DNA of 64,000 bases from Colwellia sp. C2M11 (GTDB lineage: Bacteria > Pseudomonadota > Gammaproteobacteria > Enterobacterales > Alteromonadaceae): contig NZ_JAHKQD010000028.1 of NCBI RefSeq assembly GCF_018860915.1, forward strand, positions 1 through 64,000. The letters run 5' to 3'. The translations under genes and the position numbers were made by a program. The notes below the pieces were generated by a model. The model did not search any database and was not told the DNA's origin. It worked only from the letters and a program-made list of their open reading frames with translations. Shown piece after piece: positions 44,788-54,420 of the stretch; the stretch's first letter is position 1; every line of letters starts with the position of its first letter.

Positions 44788-47187
44788 ATGCGTATTCTTA
44801 TATCGTTTATTAGTCTCTTTTTATTTTCATGCTCAGGAATGAATGAAAGTTCAGAAAAGGAAAGTAACTCTTCTATTAGCACGACAGAACGCTTAATTGT
44901 TTATCCTGAAAGCCAACAGGACAAAAATGGTTTCAGCTTAGATGACGCTCTGGCGAAAGCTAAAATATTATTATCAGCGAAAAAGAATGTTGAAATAAGA
45001 CTAACTTCTGGCACCTATTACTTAACAAAACCTATTATTCTGGGTCCTGAATTTTCAGGAACCAAAGAACAGCCTTTTATCATCCGTGCAGATGAAAATG
45101 CGACGGTAATCTTGAGCGCTGCAAAATTATTAGATGTTAATTGGCAAACTAATAACCAACTGATGAAAGCTCAACTTTCGGTTGATAAAATAGACCAATT
45201 ATACATTAATGGACAAAAACAAATTAGCGCACGCTTTCCTAATTTTGATTCATCGGTACAAGTGTTTAATGGTTATGCTGCAGATGCCATTTCACCTGAA
45301 CGTGTCGCCACATGGAAAAATCCTAAAGGTGGTTTTGTTCATGCTCTACACGAAGGACGATGGGGTGGAATGCATTACTTAATCAAAGGGGTTACTAATC
45401 AAGGTGAGCTGACCCTTGAAGGTGGTTTTCAAAATAACCGTCAATCACCTATGCATAAAAAATACCGCTATGTAGAGAATATATTTGAAGAGTTAGATGC
45501 CCCTGGTGAATGGTATTTCGATCAAAACTTGTCGGTCTTATACTTTTATCCCCCCGCAGATTTAGACTTAAGTAATGCTAGAGTTGAAATATCACAGCTA
45601 GATAATTTAATAGAATTACGCGGTAACTCAAAAAATCCAGTAAAACATATTAATATACATGGTTTAACGTTTACCCAAACTAATCAAACATTTATGAAAA
45701 CTAAAGAGCCACTTTTACGCAGTGATTGGGCTATTTACAGAGGTGGGGCAATATTATTAGAAGGTACAGAAAATATTCATATTTCTAATAATGAATTTAA
45801 CAATCTAGGCGGAAATGCCATTTTTGTTAGCAACTATAATCGTAATGCTAATATTTCTGGCAATCAGATATTTGATATAGGGGCCAGTGCTATTAGTTTT
45901 GTTGGTAATGCCTCTGCCGTTAGATCCCCTAGTTTCGAATACCATGAGTTTGTTGATATTACTAAAATGGATATGAAGCTAGGGCCAAAAAATGAAAACT
46001 ACCCTGCTCATTCAATTGTTAGTGATAATTTAATTCACGACATTGGTTTAGTTGAGAAACAAGTTGCTGGCGTGCAGCTATCTATGTCATCAGATATTAC
46101 GGTTAGCCATAACTCGATCTATCGAGTACCACGCTCAGGTATCAATGTAAGTGAAGGAACTTGGGGCGGCCATATTATTGAATATAACGATGTTTTCGAT
46201 ACTGTGTTAGAAACCGGAGATCATGGTGCATTTAATTCATGGGGCAGAGATCGTTTTTGGCATCCAGAACGTGCTGAAATGGATAAATTAGTTAAAGAGC
46301 ACCCTAATTTATACAAAGCTGACGTACTTAATCCAATTATAATAAGAAACAACCGCTTTCAGTGTGATCATGGTTGGGATATAGATTTAGATGATGGTTC
46401 TTCCAACTATAAAATTTACAATAATGTTGCGTTAAGTGGCGGTTTAAAATTGCGTGAAGGCTTTAATCGCACCGTTGAAAACAATATTCTTTTAAATAAC
46501 TCTTTTCACCCTCATGTATGGTTTGAGAACAGTGATGATACTTTCCGCCACAACATAGTATTAGCAAGCCACAAGCCAATATTAAATAACTATTGGGGGA
46601 ATGAAGTCGATAAAAACTTTTTTACCACCGAGCAAGCCTTACTAAAAGCTCAAAAATTGGGACTGGACTCTCATTCAAAATTTGGTGACCCAAAATTTAT
46701 AGCACCTGAAAAAGGTAATTATCAAGTCAGTAAAAATTCACTCGCGCTAACCGTCGGTTTTACTAACTTTCCTATGGATGAATTTGGTGTAACAAGTGAA
46801 AAGTTAAAAGCAAAGGCAGAAAAACCAGAATTCCCTAATTTATATCTCAATGCTAATGATGTCTCTAACTCAGCCGATTTGGAGTTATTTGATGCGACCT
46901 TTAAGTCAGTAATGACACTTGGTGAACAGTCAGCTTTAGGTATCCCCGAAATTGCAGGAGCGCTTATTCTAGAAATTGTTCCTAATGGTAAGGCGCATTT
47001 AAGCGGATTAAAAAAAGGTGATGTTATTTTACGTGTTATCGATAGTGAGTTTGGTGGTATGGATAAAATTACAACTATTAAAGATTTGTTGACCTCATAC
47101 CGTTCGCGTAAATGGCGCGGTAACTTAGAGGTGGTTATTATGAGAAATCAACAAGAACAACTTTTAGTTATTAATTTACTCGATTGA
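44788..47187 (+). CDS. GH141-like parallel beta-helix lipoprotein with C-terminal PDZ domain
   Basis: The 799-residue protein has a lipoprotein signal (F-S-C, cysteine 15). An N-terminal cap follows (G-F-S-L-D-D-A-L-A-K-A), then a long right-handed beta-helix (about 280-640) with repeated N-I-H-I-S-N-N-E-F and N-I-I-L-N-N-type turns. The stretches E-T-G-D-H-G-A-F-N-S-W-G-R-D and W-D-I-D-L-D-D-G-S-S-N resemble GH141 alpha-L-fucosidase/xylanase-type enzymes, and their acids are plausible catalysts. Residues about 700-799 form a PDZ domain (S-G-L-K-K-G-D-V-I-L). With the sulfatase and fucose pathway, action on sulfated fucans is inferred. Another polysaccharide-active beta-helix family is the alternative. 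Confidence 0.75.
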   Translation: MRILISFISLFLFSCSGMNESSEKESNSSISTTERLIVYPESQQDKNGFSLDDALAKAKILLSAKKNVEIRLTSGTYYLTKPIILGPEFSGTKEQPFIIRADENATVILSAAKLLDVNWQTNNQLMKAQLSVDKIDQLYINGQKQISARFPNFDSSVQVFNGYAADAISPERVATWKNPKGGFVHALHEGRWGGMHYLIKGVTNQGELTLEGGFQNNRQSPMHKKYRYVENIFEELDAPGEWYFDQNLSVLYFYPPADLDLSNARVEISQLDNLIELRGNSKNPVKHINIHGLTFTQTNQTFMKTKEPLLRSDWAIYRGGAILLEGTENIHISNNEFNNLGGNAIFVSNYNRNANISGNQIFDIGASAISFVGNASAVRSPSFEYHEFVDITKMDMKLGPKNENYPAHSIVSDNLIHDIGLVEKQVAGVQLSMSSDITVSHNSIYRVPRSGINVSEGTWGGHIIEYNDVFDTVLETGDHGAFNSWGRDRFWHPERAEMDKLVKEHPNLYKADVLNPIIIRNNRFQCDHGWDIDLDDGSSNYKIYNNVALSGGLKLREGFNRTVENNILLNNSFHPHVWFENSDDTFRHNIVLASHKPILNNYWGNEVDKNFFTTEQALLKAQKLGLDSHSKFGDPKFIAPEKGNYQVSKNSLALTVGFTNFPMDEFGVTSEKLKAKAEKPEFPNLYLNANDVSNSADLELFDATFKSVMTLGEQSALGIPEIAGALILEIVPNGKAHLSGLKKGDVILRVIDSEFGGMDKITTIKDLLTSYRSRKWRGNLEVVIMRNQQEQLLVINLLD

Positions 47188-47230
47188 TATTTTATTTCAG
47201 TTTTTTATTAGCAATTATTTAGAGGCAAAC

Positions 47231-48706
47231 ATGGTAATCAATAGAATGTTAGTTAAATTTGTTGGCGCTTCACTACTAACAATTTTCAGTATGTCAAGTG
47301 CTTACGCACAAAATAGTAAACCTAATATATTATTTATTTTAACCGACGATCAAAGCTTTGATGCTTTAGGTAGCGCAGGCAATACTGTAATAAAAACACC
47401 TAACTTGGATAAATTAGCTGCCCAAGGGACAAAGTTTACACATGTCTATAATCAAGGCTCATGGTCTCCAGCCGTTTGTGCTCCAAGTAGAGCAATGATT
47501 AATACAGGACGAAATTTATTTGAAACAGGTATGCAAAACCGAAAAATCCCTCTTAATGCTAGGCCTGATTACCCACTGTGGGGAGAAACATTTAGGAATG
47601 CTGGCTATGAAACTTTTATCACGGGCAAGTGGCACATCTCGCGAGACGCATTGCTACGAAGTTTTAGTGTAGGTAAAGCGGTTCATGAAGGCGGTATGAC
47701 TTATGATCATTATAACGCTGTCATGCTAGATATTAATGATTCTGAAAATAGAGTTTCTGCAACCTACCCATCGAAGAAACATACGAGTGAATTAATTGCT
47801 GATGAAGCTGTTAATTTTTTGCAGAAAAATAAAGCAATTCAAGATAAACCTTTCTTAATGTATGTCGCTTTTTTAGCGCCTCATGATACACGACAATCAC
47901 CAAAAAAATTTCTTGAAATGTATTCCAAAGCATCAATACCGTTGCCAAATTCTTTTAAGCAGCAACACCAATTAGATCAAGGTGATTTTTGGATTAGAGA
48001 TGAGAAATTACTCAGCATTCCAAGAGACAAAGATAAAACAAAACAATTTATCGGCGAATACTATTCAATGATCACTCATTTGGATGAGCAAATCGGTCGG
48101 ATACTTGATTCACTTGACTCATCACCTTATGCAGATAATACCCTTATTGTTTTTACTTCTGACCATGGTTTAGCGGTAGGTCGTCATGGATTATTAGGTA
48201 AACAAAATCAATATGACCATAGTGTTCGTGCCCCATTTATCATTGCGGGAAAAAAAATTACTAAAGGAAAAACACTTAAAGGTAGTATTTATTTAAATAG
48301 TATTTTTCCAACAACAGCTGAATTAGCAGGTATTGAAATTCCTAACACTGTACAAGCACAAAGTTTTGTTCCTTTATTAACAGGTGAACAAGATTCAATG
48401 AATAAATATATTTATGGTGCTTACCGTCATTTTCAACGCATGGTTAGAACGGATGATTTAAAATATATTTACTATCCAATGATAAAAGAAACTCAGCTTT
48501 TTGATTTACAAAATGATCCTGAAGAATTAATTAATATAGCTACCAATCCCAAGTATTCTAAGCAGCTAGTAGATATGCAGAGTAAGCTTAAGGAATTAAT
48601 GACAAAATACAATGACCCTGTCGATCTTGATAGTCCAATGAAATCATACAGTGAAGCTGGCTTTAATACTGATGCTTGGTCGCTTCAGTATACAGAATAT
48701 CATTAA
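47231..48706 (+). CDS. S1-family formylglycine sulfatase, periplasmic
   Basis: The 491-residue sulfatase has a Sec signal (cut near A-Y-A, residue 26), the metal site L-T-D-D-Q-S (about 38-42) and the active-site motif C-A-P-S-R-A with C83 as the residue converted to formylglycine. The metal/substrate motifs G-K-W-H-I and S-D-H-G-L follow. It removes sulfate esters from a carbohydrate, here probably a fucan oligosaccharide. It lies 43 bases after the beta-helix gene. No formylglycine-generating enzyme or anSME gene is present, so maturation must come from elsewhere in the genome. Confidence 0.92.
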   Translation: MVINRMLVKFVGASLLTIFSMSSAYAQNSKPNILFILTDDQSFDALGSAGNTVIKTPNLDKLAAQGTKFTHVYNQGSWSPAVCAPSRAMINTGRNLFETGMQNRKIPLNARPDYPLWGETFRNAGYETFITGKWHISRDALLRSFSVGKAVHEGGMTYDHYNAVMLDINDSENRVSATYPSKKHTSELIADEAVNFLQKNKAIQDKPFLMYVAFLAPHDTRQSPKKFLEMYSKASIPLPNSFKQQHQLDQGDFWIRDEKLLSIPRDKDKTKQFIGEYYSMITHLDEQIGRILDSLDSSPYADNTLIVFTSDHGLAVGRHGLLGKQNQYDHSVRAPFIIAGKKITKGKTLKGSIYLNSIFPTTAELAGIEIPNTVQAQSFVPLLTGEQDSMNKYIYGAYRHFQRMVRTDDLKYIYYPMIKETQLFDLQNDPEELINIATNPKYSKQLVDMQSKLKELMTKYNDPVDLDSPMKSYSEAGFNTDAWSLQYTEYH

Positions 48707-48829
48707 CAAGCTAGAAAGTAATCATGTCAGATTAATTTTGTATTAAAGCTAGAGATGATCCTTATTCCTCAAGCTAATGAAGTGCGTTAATTCTTTATTA
48801 TTTGAATATTTACATTGAAGGAAAATTAT

Positions 48830-50245
48830 ATGAGTAAACATACGAGTTCTGAAGTATTAGCTGAATCAGACACTAAACACTCGCTTGTCGCACCTGGGAT
48901 GTTAATTCCATTTTTAATGATTACTGCTTTATTTCCGCTTTGGGGATTTGCAAATGATGTTACGAACCCTTTAGTTAAAGCGTTTAAAGACATTTTTCTC
49001 ATATCAAACACGCAAAGCAGTATGGTGCAATTTGCCTTCTATTTAGGTTATGGGATTATGGCTATTCCTGCGGCTATTTTTATCCGCAACTACTCGTATA
49101 AAGCTGGAATTCTATTGGGGCTTGTACTATATGCTGCAGGGGCAATATTGTTTATTCCTGCGAGTATGTATATGGAGTTTAACTTTTTTCTCGCAGCGCT
49201 TTGTATTTTAACTTGTGGCTTGGCCTTACTTGAAACAACAGCAAACCCTTATGTGTTATCTATGGGACATCCAGATACGGCAACTAAACGTTTAAATTTA
49301 GCACAAGCATTTAATCCTATAGGTTCGTTAACAGGAATGTTTGTTGCTTCGACACTAATCCTCAATAAGTTACAAGTTGAAGAGTTTAGAGCAGCAGAGA
49401 AAGCCGCTCACCCAGAATATAATGATTTATTGCCATCGGTGGTTGATGGTAAGTTAACCGAAGCATTAAAGAGTTTTTCAGTTGATGACCCCATTGCTCA
49501 TCAGGCAATGCAAGCTGCAGATTTGGTAACCGTTAGAGGTCCATACGTGGCCATTGCCACTATTGTTACCGTATTGTTTTTTATTTTTTTATTTTATAAA
49601 TTGCCTAATACCATGTCGCATAAGGCGCCGTTAACCTTGCATGAATTAAAAGCAACCTTTGCGCGTTTATTCAAAAATAAAATATACAGGGAAGGCGTTA
49701 TTGCTCAAGCTTTTTATGTTGGGTCGCAAATCATGTGTTGGACCTTTATTATTCACTATGGCATGACTGTTGTAGGCTTAACGTCATCACAAGCACAAAA
49801 CTATAACATTATCGCCATGAGTATATTTTTAGTTAGTCGATTTTTGTGTACTTTCCTTCTTGGCTATATGAAGGCAGCACAATTATTGATGCTACTTGCC
49901 ATTGGTGGCAGCAGTTTAATTGTTGGTGTGATTTTCTTAAATGGTTTTGCTGGTTTATATTGCTTAATTGGTGTTTCCGCGTGTATGTCGTTAATGTTTC
50001 CTACTATTTATGGTCTTGCGCTACAAAATATGGGCGATGATGCAAGCCTAGCTTCTGCCGGTTTAGTGATGGCGATAGTTGGTGGGGCGCTAATGCCACC
50101 GTTACAGGCGTCTTTGATTGATGCTGAGCCTTTGATTCAATCTATTCCATCAGTTCAAACTTCATTCATTATGCCTCTGATATGTTTTGTTGTTATCGCT
50201 ATATTTGGCTATAGAGCCTATTTCATTCATCAACCTAGGAGGTAA
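48830..50245 (+). CDS. fucP: FucP-type sugar:H+ symporter
   Basis: The start is the ATG at 48830 with a GAAGGA site, not the TTG at 48815, giving 471 residues. The protein has twelve membrane helices of the major facilitator superfamily and the FucP signature stretch A-N-P-Y-V-L-S-M-G and N-L-A-Q-A-F-N-P-I-G near residues 140-170. L-fucose import across the inner membrane is the natural role beside the fucose pathway. The loop between helices 6 and 7 is longer than in E. coli FucP. Confidence 0.9.
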   Translation: MSKHTSSEVLAESDTKHSLVAPGMLIPFLMITALFPLWGFANDVTNPLVKAFKDIFLISNTQSSMVQFAFYLGYGIMAIPAAIFIRNYSYKAGILLGLVLYAAGAILFIPASMYMEFNFFLAALCILTCGLALLETTANPYVLSMGHPDTATKRLNLAQAFNPIGSLTGMFVASTLILNKLQVEEFRAAEKAAHPEYNDLLPSVVDGKLTEALKSFSVDDPIAHQAMQAADLVTVRGPYVAIATIVTVLFFIFLFYKLPNTMSHKAPLTLHELKATFARLFKNKIYREGVIAQAFYVGSQIMCWTFIIHYGMTVVGLTSSQAQNYNIIAMSIFLVSRFLCTFLLGYMKAAQLLMLLAIGGSSLIVGVIFLNGFAGLYCLIGVSACMSLMFPTIYGLALQNMGDDASLASAGLVMAIVGGALMPPLQASLIDAEPLIQSIPSVQTSFIMPLICFVVIAIFGYRAYFIHQPRR

Positions 50246-50253
50246 AACCACCG

Positions 50254-50601
50254 ATGAATAAACAATATTGTTTAACATTAGAGCTTCAAGATGATGATGA
50301 ACTTATTAAGTTGTATGAGGTTTATCATCAAGCAGGTAATGTATGGCCTGGAGTTATTAAAAGCATAAGAGATTCTGGCATTAAGCACATGGCTATTTAT
50401 CGGCAGGGTACTCAGCTTATGATGATATTAGATGTTGATGAGACTTTTAGCTTCGAACAAAAATCACTGAGTGATTTGGGTAATGAGCGAGTTCAAGAAT
50501 GGGAGTTACTCATGGAGAAATTTCAGAAAATTGAGCAAGGTAACTCTACTAAAAGTAAGTGGAAACTTGTAAATAGAATTTTTTATTTGGATGAACATTA
50601 G
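50254..50601 (+). CDS. RhaM-family sugar mutarotase, probable L-fucose mutarotase
   Basis: The 115-residue protein belongs to the L-rhamnose mutarotase (RhaM) family: Y-H-Q-A-G-N-V-W-P-G-V near residue 30 and H-M-A-I-Y-R carry the family's active-site His/Tyr. The gene is 8 bases after fucP with a consensus AGGAGGT site. In fucose loci this family interconverts fucose anomers before dehydrogenation. The substrate is inferred from position, and rhamnose cannot be excluded by sequence alone. Confidence 0.85.
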   Translation: MNKQYCLTLELQDDDELIKLYEVYHQAGNVWPGVIKSIRDSGIKHMAIYRQGTQLMMILDVDETFSFEQKSLSDLGNERVQEWELLMEKFQKIEQGNSTKSKWKLVNRIFYLDEH

Positions 50602-50731
50602 TTTTTACTTTACGTGATTTGAATAACAAATTTCATTTCATATATACAAATTTTTTTATTGATTGATTATGAGTTATAATTACAATTAATACAGTTAAGC
50701 TACTCAACTACCTTGTTGAAATGGAAGTCAA

Positions 50732-51523
50732 ATGACTGAAAAAAATACCACTAAAGAAACTGGCTCACGCAAGAAACATTATTCAGCTCCGGCACTTGAA
50801 AAAGGCTTAGATCTATTAGAATTACTTTCTTATGAAGTTGATGGTCTTAATATCGCAGAAATTACTCGCAGACTCGATAAATCAGTAGGCGAATTATTCA
50901 GGATGTTAGCGGTATTAGAGCAACGCGGTTTTATTGAAATGCCAATGGGGAGTGACAGGTATAGATTAACATTAAAAATGTTTAGCTTATCTAATCGCTT
51001 TCCTCCAATAAAAAGATTAACGTCTTTAGCTAACCCATTAATGCAAAGTCTTTCATATACAATTGAACAGTCTTGTCATTTAGTTATTTATTATGAGGGT
51101 AAAGGGCATGTTATTGTTCAACAAGACTCTCCATCTACTCGTATTTTTAGTGTTAGGTTAGGAGCTGAGGCGCCTTTAATGAATACCTGTTCAGGTCATT
51201 TGCTACTTGCATTTTCTAGTCCTGAAAGAAGAGAGTTGATGCTAAAGAGAATACCTAAAAGTCATCCTAAGCCGAATAAAAAAGCATTAAACAATATAGT
51301 GACAAAAATAGCAGAGCAGGGTTTTGAAAAAATTATCAGTGCACAAGCTCAAGGTGTTGAAGATATTGGTTATCCTGTTTTTGATGATACAGGTCAAATA
51401 GCTGCTGCACTAGTAGTACCTTTTATTGGTTTTCTTGATGGTTCACGTTTAGTTAGTTCAGATTCAGCTCATGAAAAAATTAAAGCTACTGCGGAAGATA
51501 TGTCGCGATTGTTAGGTTATTAA
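50732..51523 (+). CDS. IclR-family transcriptional regulator
   Basis: The 263-residue regulator has an N-terminal winged helix (about 18-80; L-N-I-A-E-I-T-R-R-L-D-K-S) and a C-terminal IclR effector domain (about 95-258) ending S-D-S-A-H-E-K-I. It lies last in the locus, in the receptor direction. As in many sugar-acid clusters it probably represses the divergent operons until a pathway intermediate binds. Possible target words are at 41661 and 41852. A GGAAG ribosome site precedes the ATG. Confidence 0.9.
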   Translation: MTEKNTTKETGSRKKHYSAPALEKGLDLLELLSYEVDGLNIAEITRRLDKSVGELFRMLAVLEQRGFIEMPMGSDRYRLTLKMFSLSNRFPPIKRLTSLANPLMQSLSYTIEQSCHLVIYYEGKGHVIVQQDSPSTRIFSVRLGAEAPLMNTCSGHLLLAFSSPERRELMLKRIPKSHPKPNKKALNNIVTKIAEQGFEKIISAQAQGVEDIGYPVFDDTGQIAAALVVPFIGFLDGSRLVSSDSAHEKIKATAEDMSRLLGY

Positions 51524-51762
51524 GCGGTATTTATCATTTTGAGTATTTAGTTATTAAATTTTATTTTAGTATCTTTTTGCTTAAGCTGATAAAAAGTAGA
51601 TAACTAATAGTACTCATGTGTGAACTTCAATTTTATAACGGAGATAGCTATTTGCTTGAGTAAAGTTTTGTAAATTACCTGAAAACAACTGCATAGCTTT
51701 GTATAGTCACCCAAGTTAAAGAATATGAAATCATTATATTCTTGCAATATTGGGTGTTTACT

Positions 51763-54147
51763 ATGAAAAAAACCATCATTACAGGACTTCTATCGGGGTT
51801 TGCGATATTTCTATCCGCTTTTATTTTTTTACCAACTGTTAATGCTGCTGAGCAACTTACCGCGACCATTATTGGCTCAGGTTCGCCGATTTATAATGAA
51901 AGCCGTGCAAGTGCTAGTACGTTAATTTCAGCAGGTGATACCCATATTTTAGTCGATATGGGAAACGGCACACAGGCTAATTTGAATAAATTAGGTTTTG
52001 ATGTCCGTAACCTTTCTGCATTAATGTTCACTCATCATCATCTTGATCATAATGAAGAATTTGTACCTATGTTCATCCGTTTGTTATTAGGGCGAGGTGA
52101 TTTCAACATTGTGGGGCCGCCTAATACTGTTACGCTTACCGAGTCAAATTTAAACTTTTATGAAGAGGATATCTCATACCGCTTAGGTAAAACTAATCGA
52201 AAAATTTCAGAGCGTGTGAAAGCCTTTGAAGTGAATGATTTAACCGGTGGGGAATCCTTTAAGATTGGCGATATTCTTGTTACTACGTTGAAGGTACCAC
52301 ATACTATTTATACCCTTGCTTATCGTTTTGACTATCAAGATCAAGCGGTTGTTATTACGGGAGATCTTACTTATTCTGACGAGTTACCAACACTAGCCAA
52401 AAATGCCGATTTTATGATTATAGATTCAGGCGGTATGGTAATGAAAGATGGACGTCGTAATACGAATAAAGGCAATAAAGTTAATAAAAATGGTAGTCAA
52501 AGTCTTCGTGGTAAAGGGAAACAGTCAACAGAGCGTGCCCATCTTAATTTAGCCGACTCAAGTAGTATGGCAGAGCAAGCGAATGTTAAAAATTTAGTGT
52601 ATACCCATTTTAATGCTACTACGGTTGATACGGTTGCCAGTTTAAAAGAAATTCAAAAGAATTACCGTGGTAATGTAATTTTTGGTGAAGACTTAATGGT
52701 TATACAAGCAGGCATTGTTTCGGTGCCAACTGCACCGTTAATATCAACTTCTAATTTGCCTAAAGTAGATAGCAGCTACGCTATTGTTGATACTGGGCAA
52801 CGAATTGCTTATAGCAATAATGATATTATTTCATTACCGGCGGATAATGATAAGTTTTTCGGGCAAGATTCAAGTTATATCATTAATGCACCGTCTTATA
52901 CTGACAATAATGACGGCACTATAACCGATAATGTTACAAGCTTAGTATGGCAAAAAGATATGGGACAGAAACTATCTTTTGAGGAAGCGTTAACAAAAGT
53001 TAATGAAGTGAAATTAGGTGGCTATAGCGACTGGCGCATACCTACAATTAAAGAGCTTTATTCGTTAATTCAATTTTCAGGCAGTGTGAAAGGCGAAAAA
53101 GCGCTTTATCCTTTTATAGACACAAGATTCTTTACTCAACCTATTGGTGATACAAGTTCGGGCGAACGTGAGATAGACGCGCAAACCTGGTCGAGTACTG
53201 AGTATGTTGCTAAAACAATGAAAAATGATGATACGGTTTTTGGTGTTAATTTTGTTGATGGCCGTATTAAAGGTTATCCAAAGTATAATCCACGTAGCAA
53301 AGCAGCTAATAAAATGTACTTTAGGTTTGTACGAGCTAATACTGATTACGGCAAAAACAGTTTTGTTGATAATAATGATGGTACGGTATCAGACACTGCA
53401 ACAACACTAATGTGGCAACAAGCGGATAGTACGCAAGGACTAAACTGGCAAGAGGCACTGGAATATGCACAGCAATCGACGTTAGCTGGTTACAATGATT
53501 GGCGTTTACCTAATGCGAAAGAGCTACAAAGTATTGTTGATTACACACGTTCACCAGAAACCTCAAATTCAGCAGCGATAGACCCTATATTTAAGGCTTC
53601 ATCAATTAAAAATGAAGGTGGTGAGCTAGATTATCCGTACTATTGGAGTTCAACGACTCACCTTGATGGCCCTGTACCAGAATCAGGTGCTGTTTACGTT
53701 GCTTTTGGTAAAGCTTTAGGTGAAATGCAAGGTAAAACAATGGACGTTCATGGTGCGGGGTCGCAGCGTAGTGATCCGAAAACGGGCGAGCCAATGTCTA
53801 GAGGTCCACAAGGTGACATGATTCGCGTTGAAAACTATGTACGTTTAGTGCGTGGTGGCGAAGTTAGTATTGCAACAGGGGAATTATTAGAAGTAAAAAG
53901 TGAATATAACAATCCTAGTTCATTACAAAGCAGTTCATCACTAAGCAATTCTATATCGAAAAACACAGAAAAATCGCTAAATAGTAGCAATAAATTCATT
54001 AATCGCTTTGATAAAAATAATGATGATAAGGTTGAATTGTCAGAGTTTAAGGCGGGTGAACAACGCTTTAAGCATTTTGATAAAAATAACGATGGTTTCA
54101 TCAGCGCAGATGAAGCACCAACCGGACCACCGAAAGGTGATCATTAA
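51763..54147 (+). CDS. Secreted metallo-beta-lactamase-fold protein fused to two DUF1566 domains and EF-hands
   Basis: The ATG at 51763 starts a Sec signal peptide (V-N-A, about residue 27); the TTG at 51742 is less likely. The 794-residue protein has an MBL-fold hydrolase domain (about 30-320) with the zinc motif H-H-H-L-D-H at 91-96 and G-D-L-T-Y-S-D for the bridging Asp. Two DUF1566 (Lcl-type) domains follow, each starting D-N-N-D-G-T (about 380 and 533) and carrying D-W-R-I/L-P. A pair of EF-hand loops D-K-N-N-D lies at about 750 and 772. The MBL part resembles arylsulfatase AtsA/RNase Z-type proteins. The position next to the sulfated-glycan locus suggests sulfate-ester hydrolysis, but this is inference. 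Confidence 0.8.
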   Translation: MKKTIITGLLSGFAIFLSAFIFLPTVNAAEQLTATIIGSGSPIYNESRASASTLISAGDTHILVDMGNGTQANLNKLGFDVRNLSALMFTHHHLDHNEEFVPMFIRLLLGRGDFNIVGPPNTVTLTESNLNFYEEDISYRLGKTNRKISERVKAFEVNDLTGGESFKIGDILVTTLKVPHTIYTLAYRFDYQDQAVVITGDLTYSDELPTLAKNADFMIIDSGGMVMKDGRRNTNKGNKVNKNGSQSLRGKGKQSTERAHLNLADSSSMAEQANVKNLVYTHFNATTVDTVASLKEIQKNYRGNVIFGEDLMVIQAGIVSVPTAPLISTSNLPKVDSSYAIVDTGQRIAYSNNDIISLPADNDKFFGQDSSYIINAPSYTDNNDGTITDNVTSLVWQKDMGQKLSFEEALTKVNEVKLGGYSDWRIPTIKELYSLIQFSGSVKGEKALYPFIDTRFFTQPIGDTSSGEREIDAQTWSSTEYVAKTMKNDDTVFGVNFVDGRIKGYPKYNPRSKAANKMYFRFVRANTDYGKNSFVDNNDGTVSDTATTLMWQQADSTQGLNWQEALEYAQQSTLAGYNDWRLPNAKELQSIVDYTRSPETSNSAAIDPIFKASSIKNEGGELDYPYYWSSTTHLDGPVPESGAVYVAFGKALGEMQGKTMDVHGAGSQRSDPKTGEPMSRGPQGDMIRVENYVRLVRGGEVSIATGELLEVKSEYNNPSSLQSSSSLSNSISKNTEKSLNSSNKFINRFDKNNDDKVELSEFKAGEQRFKHFDKNNDGFISADEAPTGPPKGDH

Positions 54148-54420
54148 AATATTATTGATTTATTTACTAATTACGGCGGTTTCTATGCTACCTTTTACTG
54201 ATAATGTTGGGGATAACAAAGATGATAACCGTGTCTATGCAGCAATTTCAGTCATCTTTTGTGGCTGTATTGCAAGGTGAATTATCCTAGTTTGCAAAGT
54301 TTAGGCTAGTACCTTAAAGCCCTAACTAATAAAATTAATAAGCATAAAGACGTTTCATCACAGGTTGAAATATAGTTATGCTTTTTACCTATTGTTAGCG
54401 TTATTAGGAGTTTTAATAAA

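Noticed and set aside
52900-53840. Possible tandem duplication by recent DNA repeat in the DUF1566 region
   Set aside because: The two domains share protein motifs, but their DNA is clearly diverged; this is an old domain duplication.
53835-54101. 88-codon minus-strand frame opposite the Ser-rich/EF-hand end of the MBL fusion protein
   Set aside because: Its leucine-rich content is the mirror of a serine-rich linker; no start signal.
54008-54280. 90-codon plus-strand frame at the end of the MBL/DUF1566/EF-hand gene
   Set aside because: Its first half overlaps the EF-hand codons in another frame and the rest has no family likeness or start signal.
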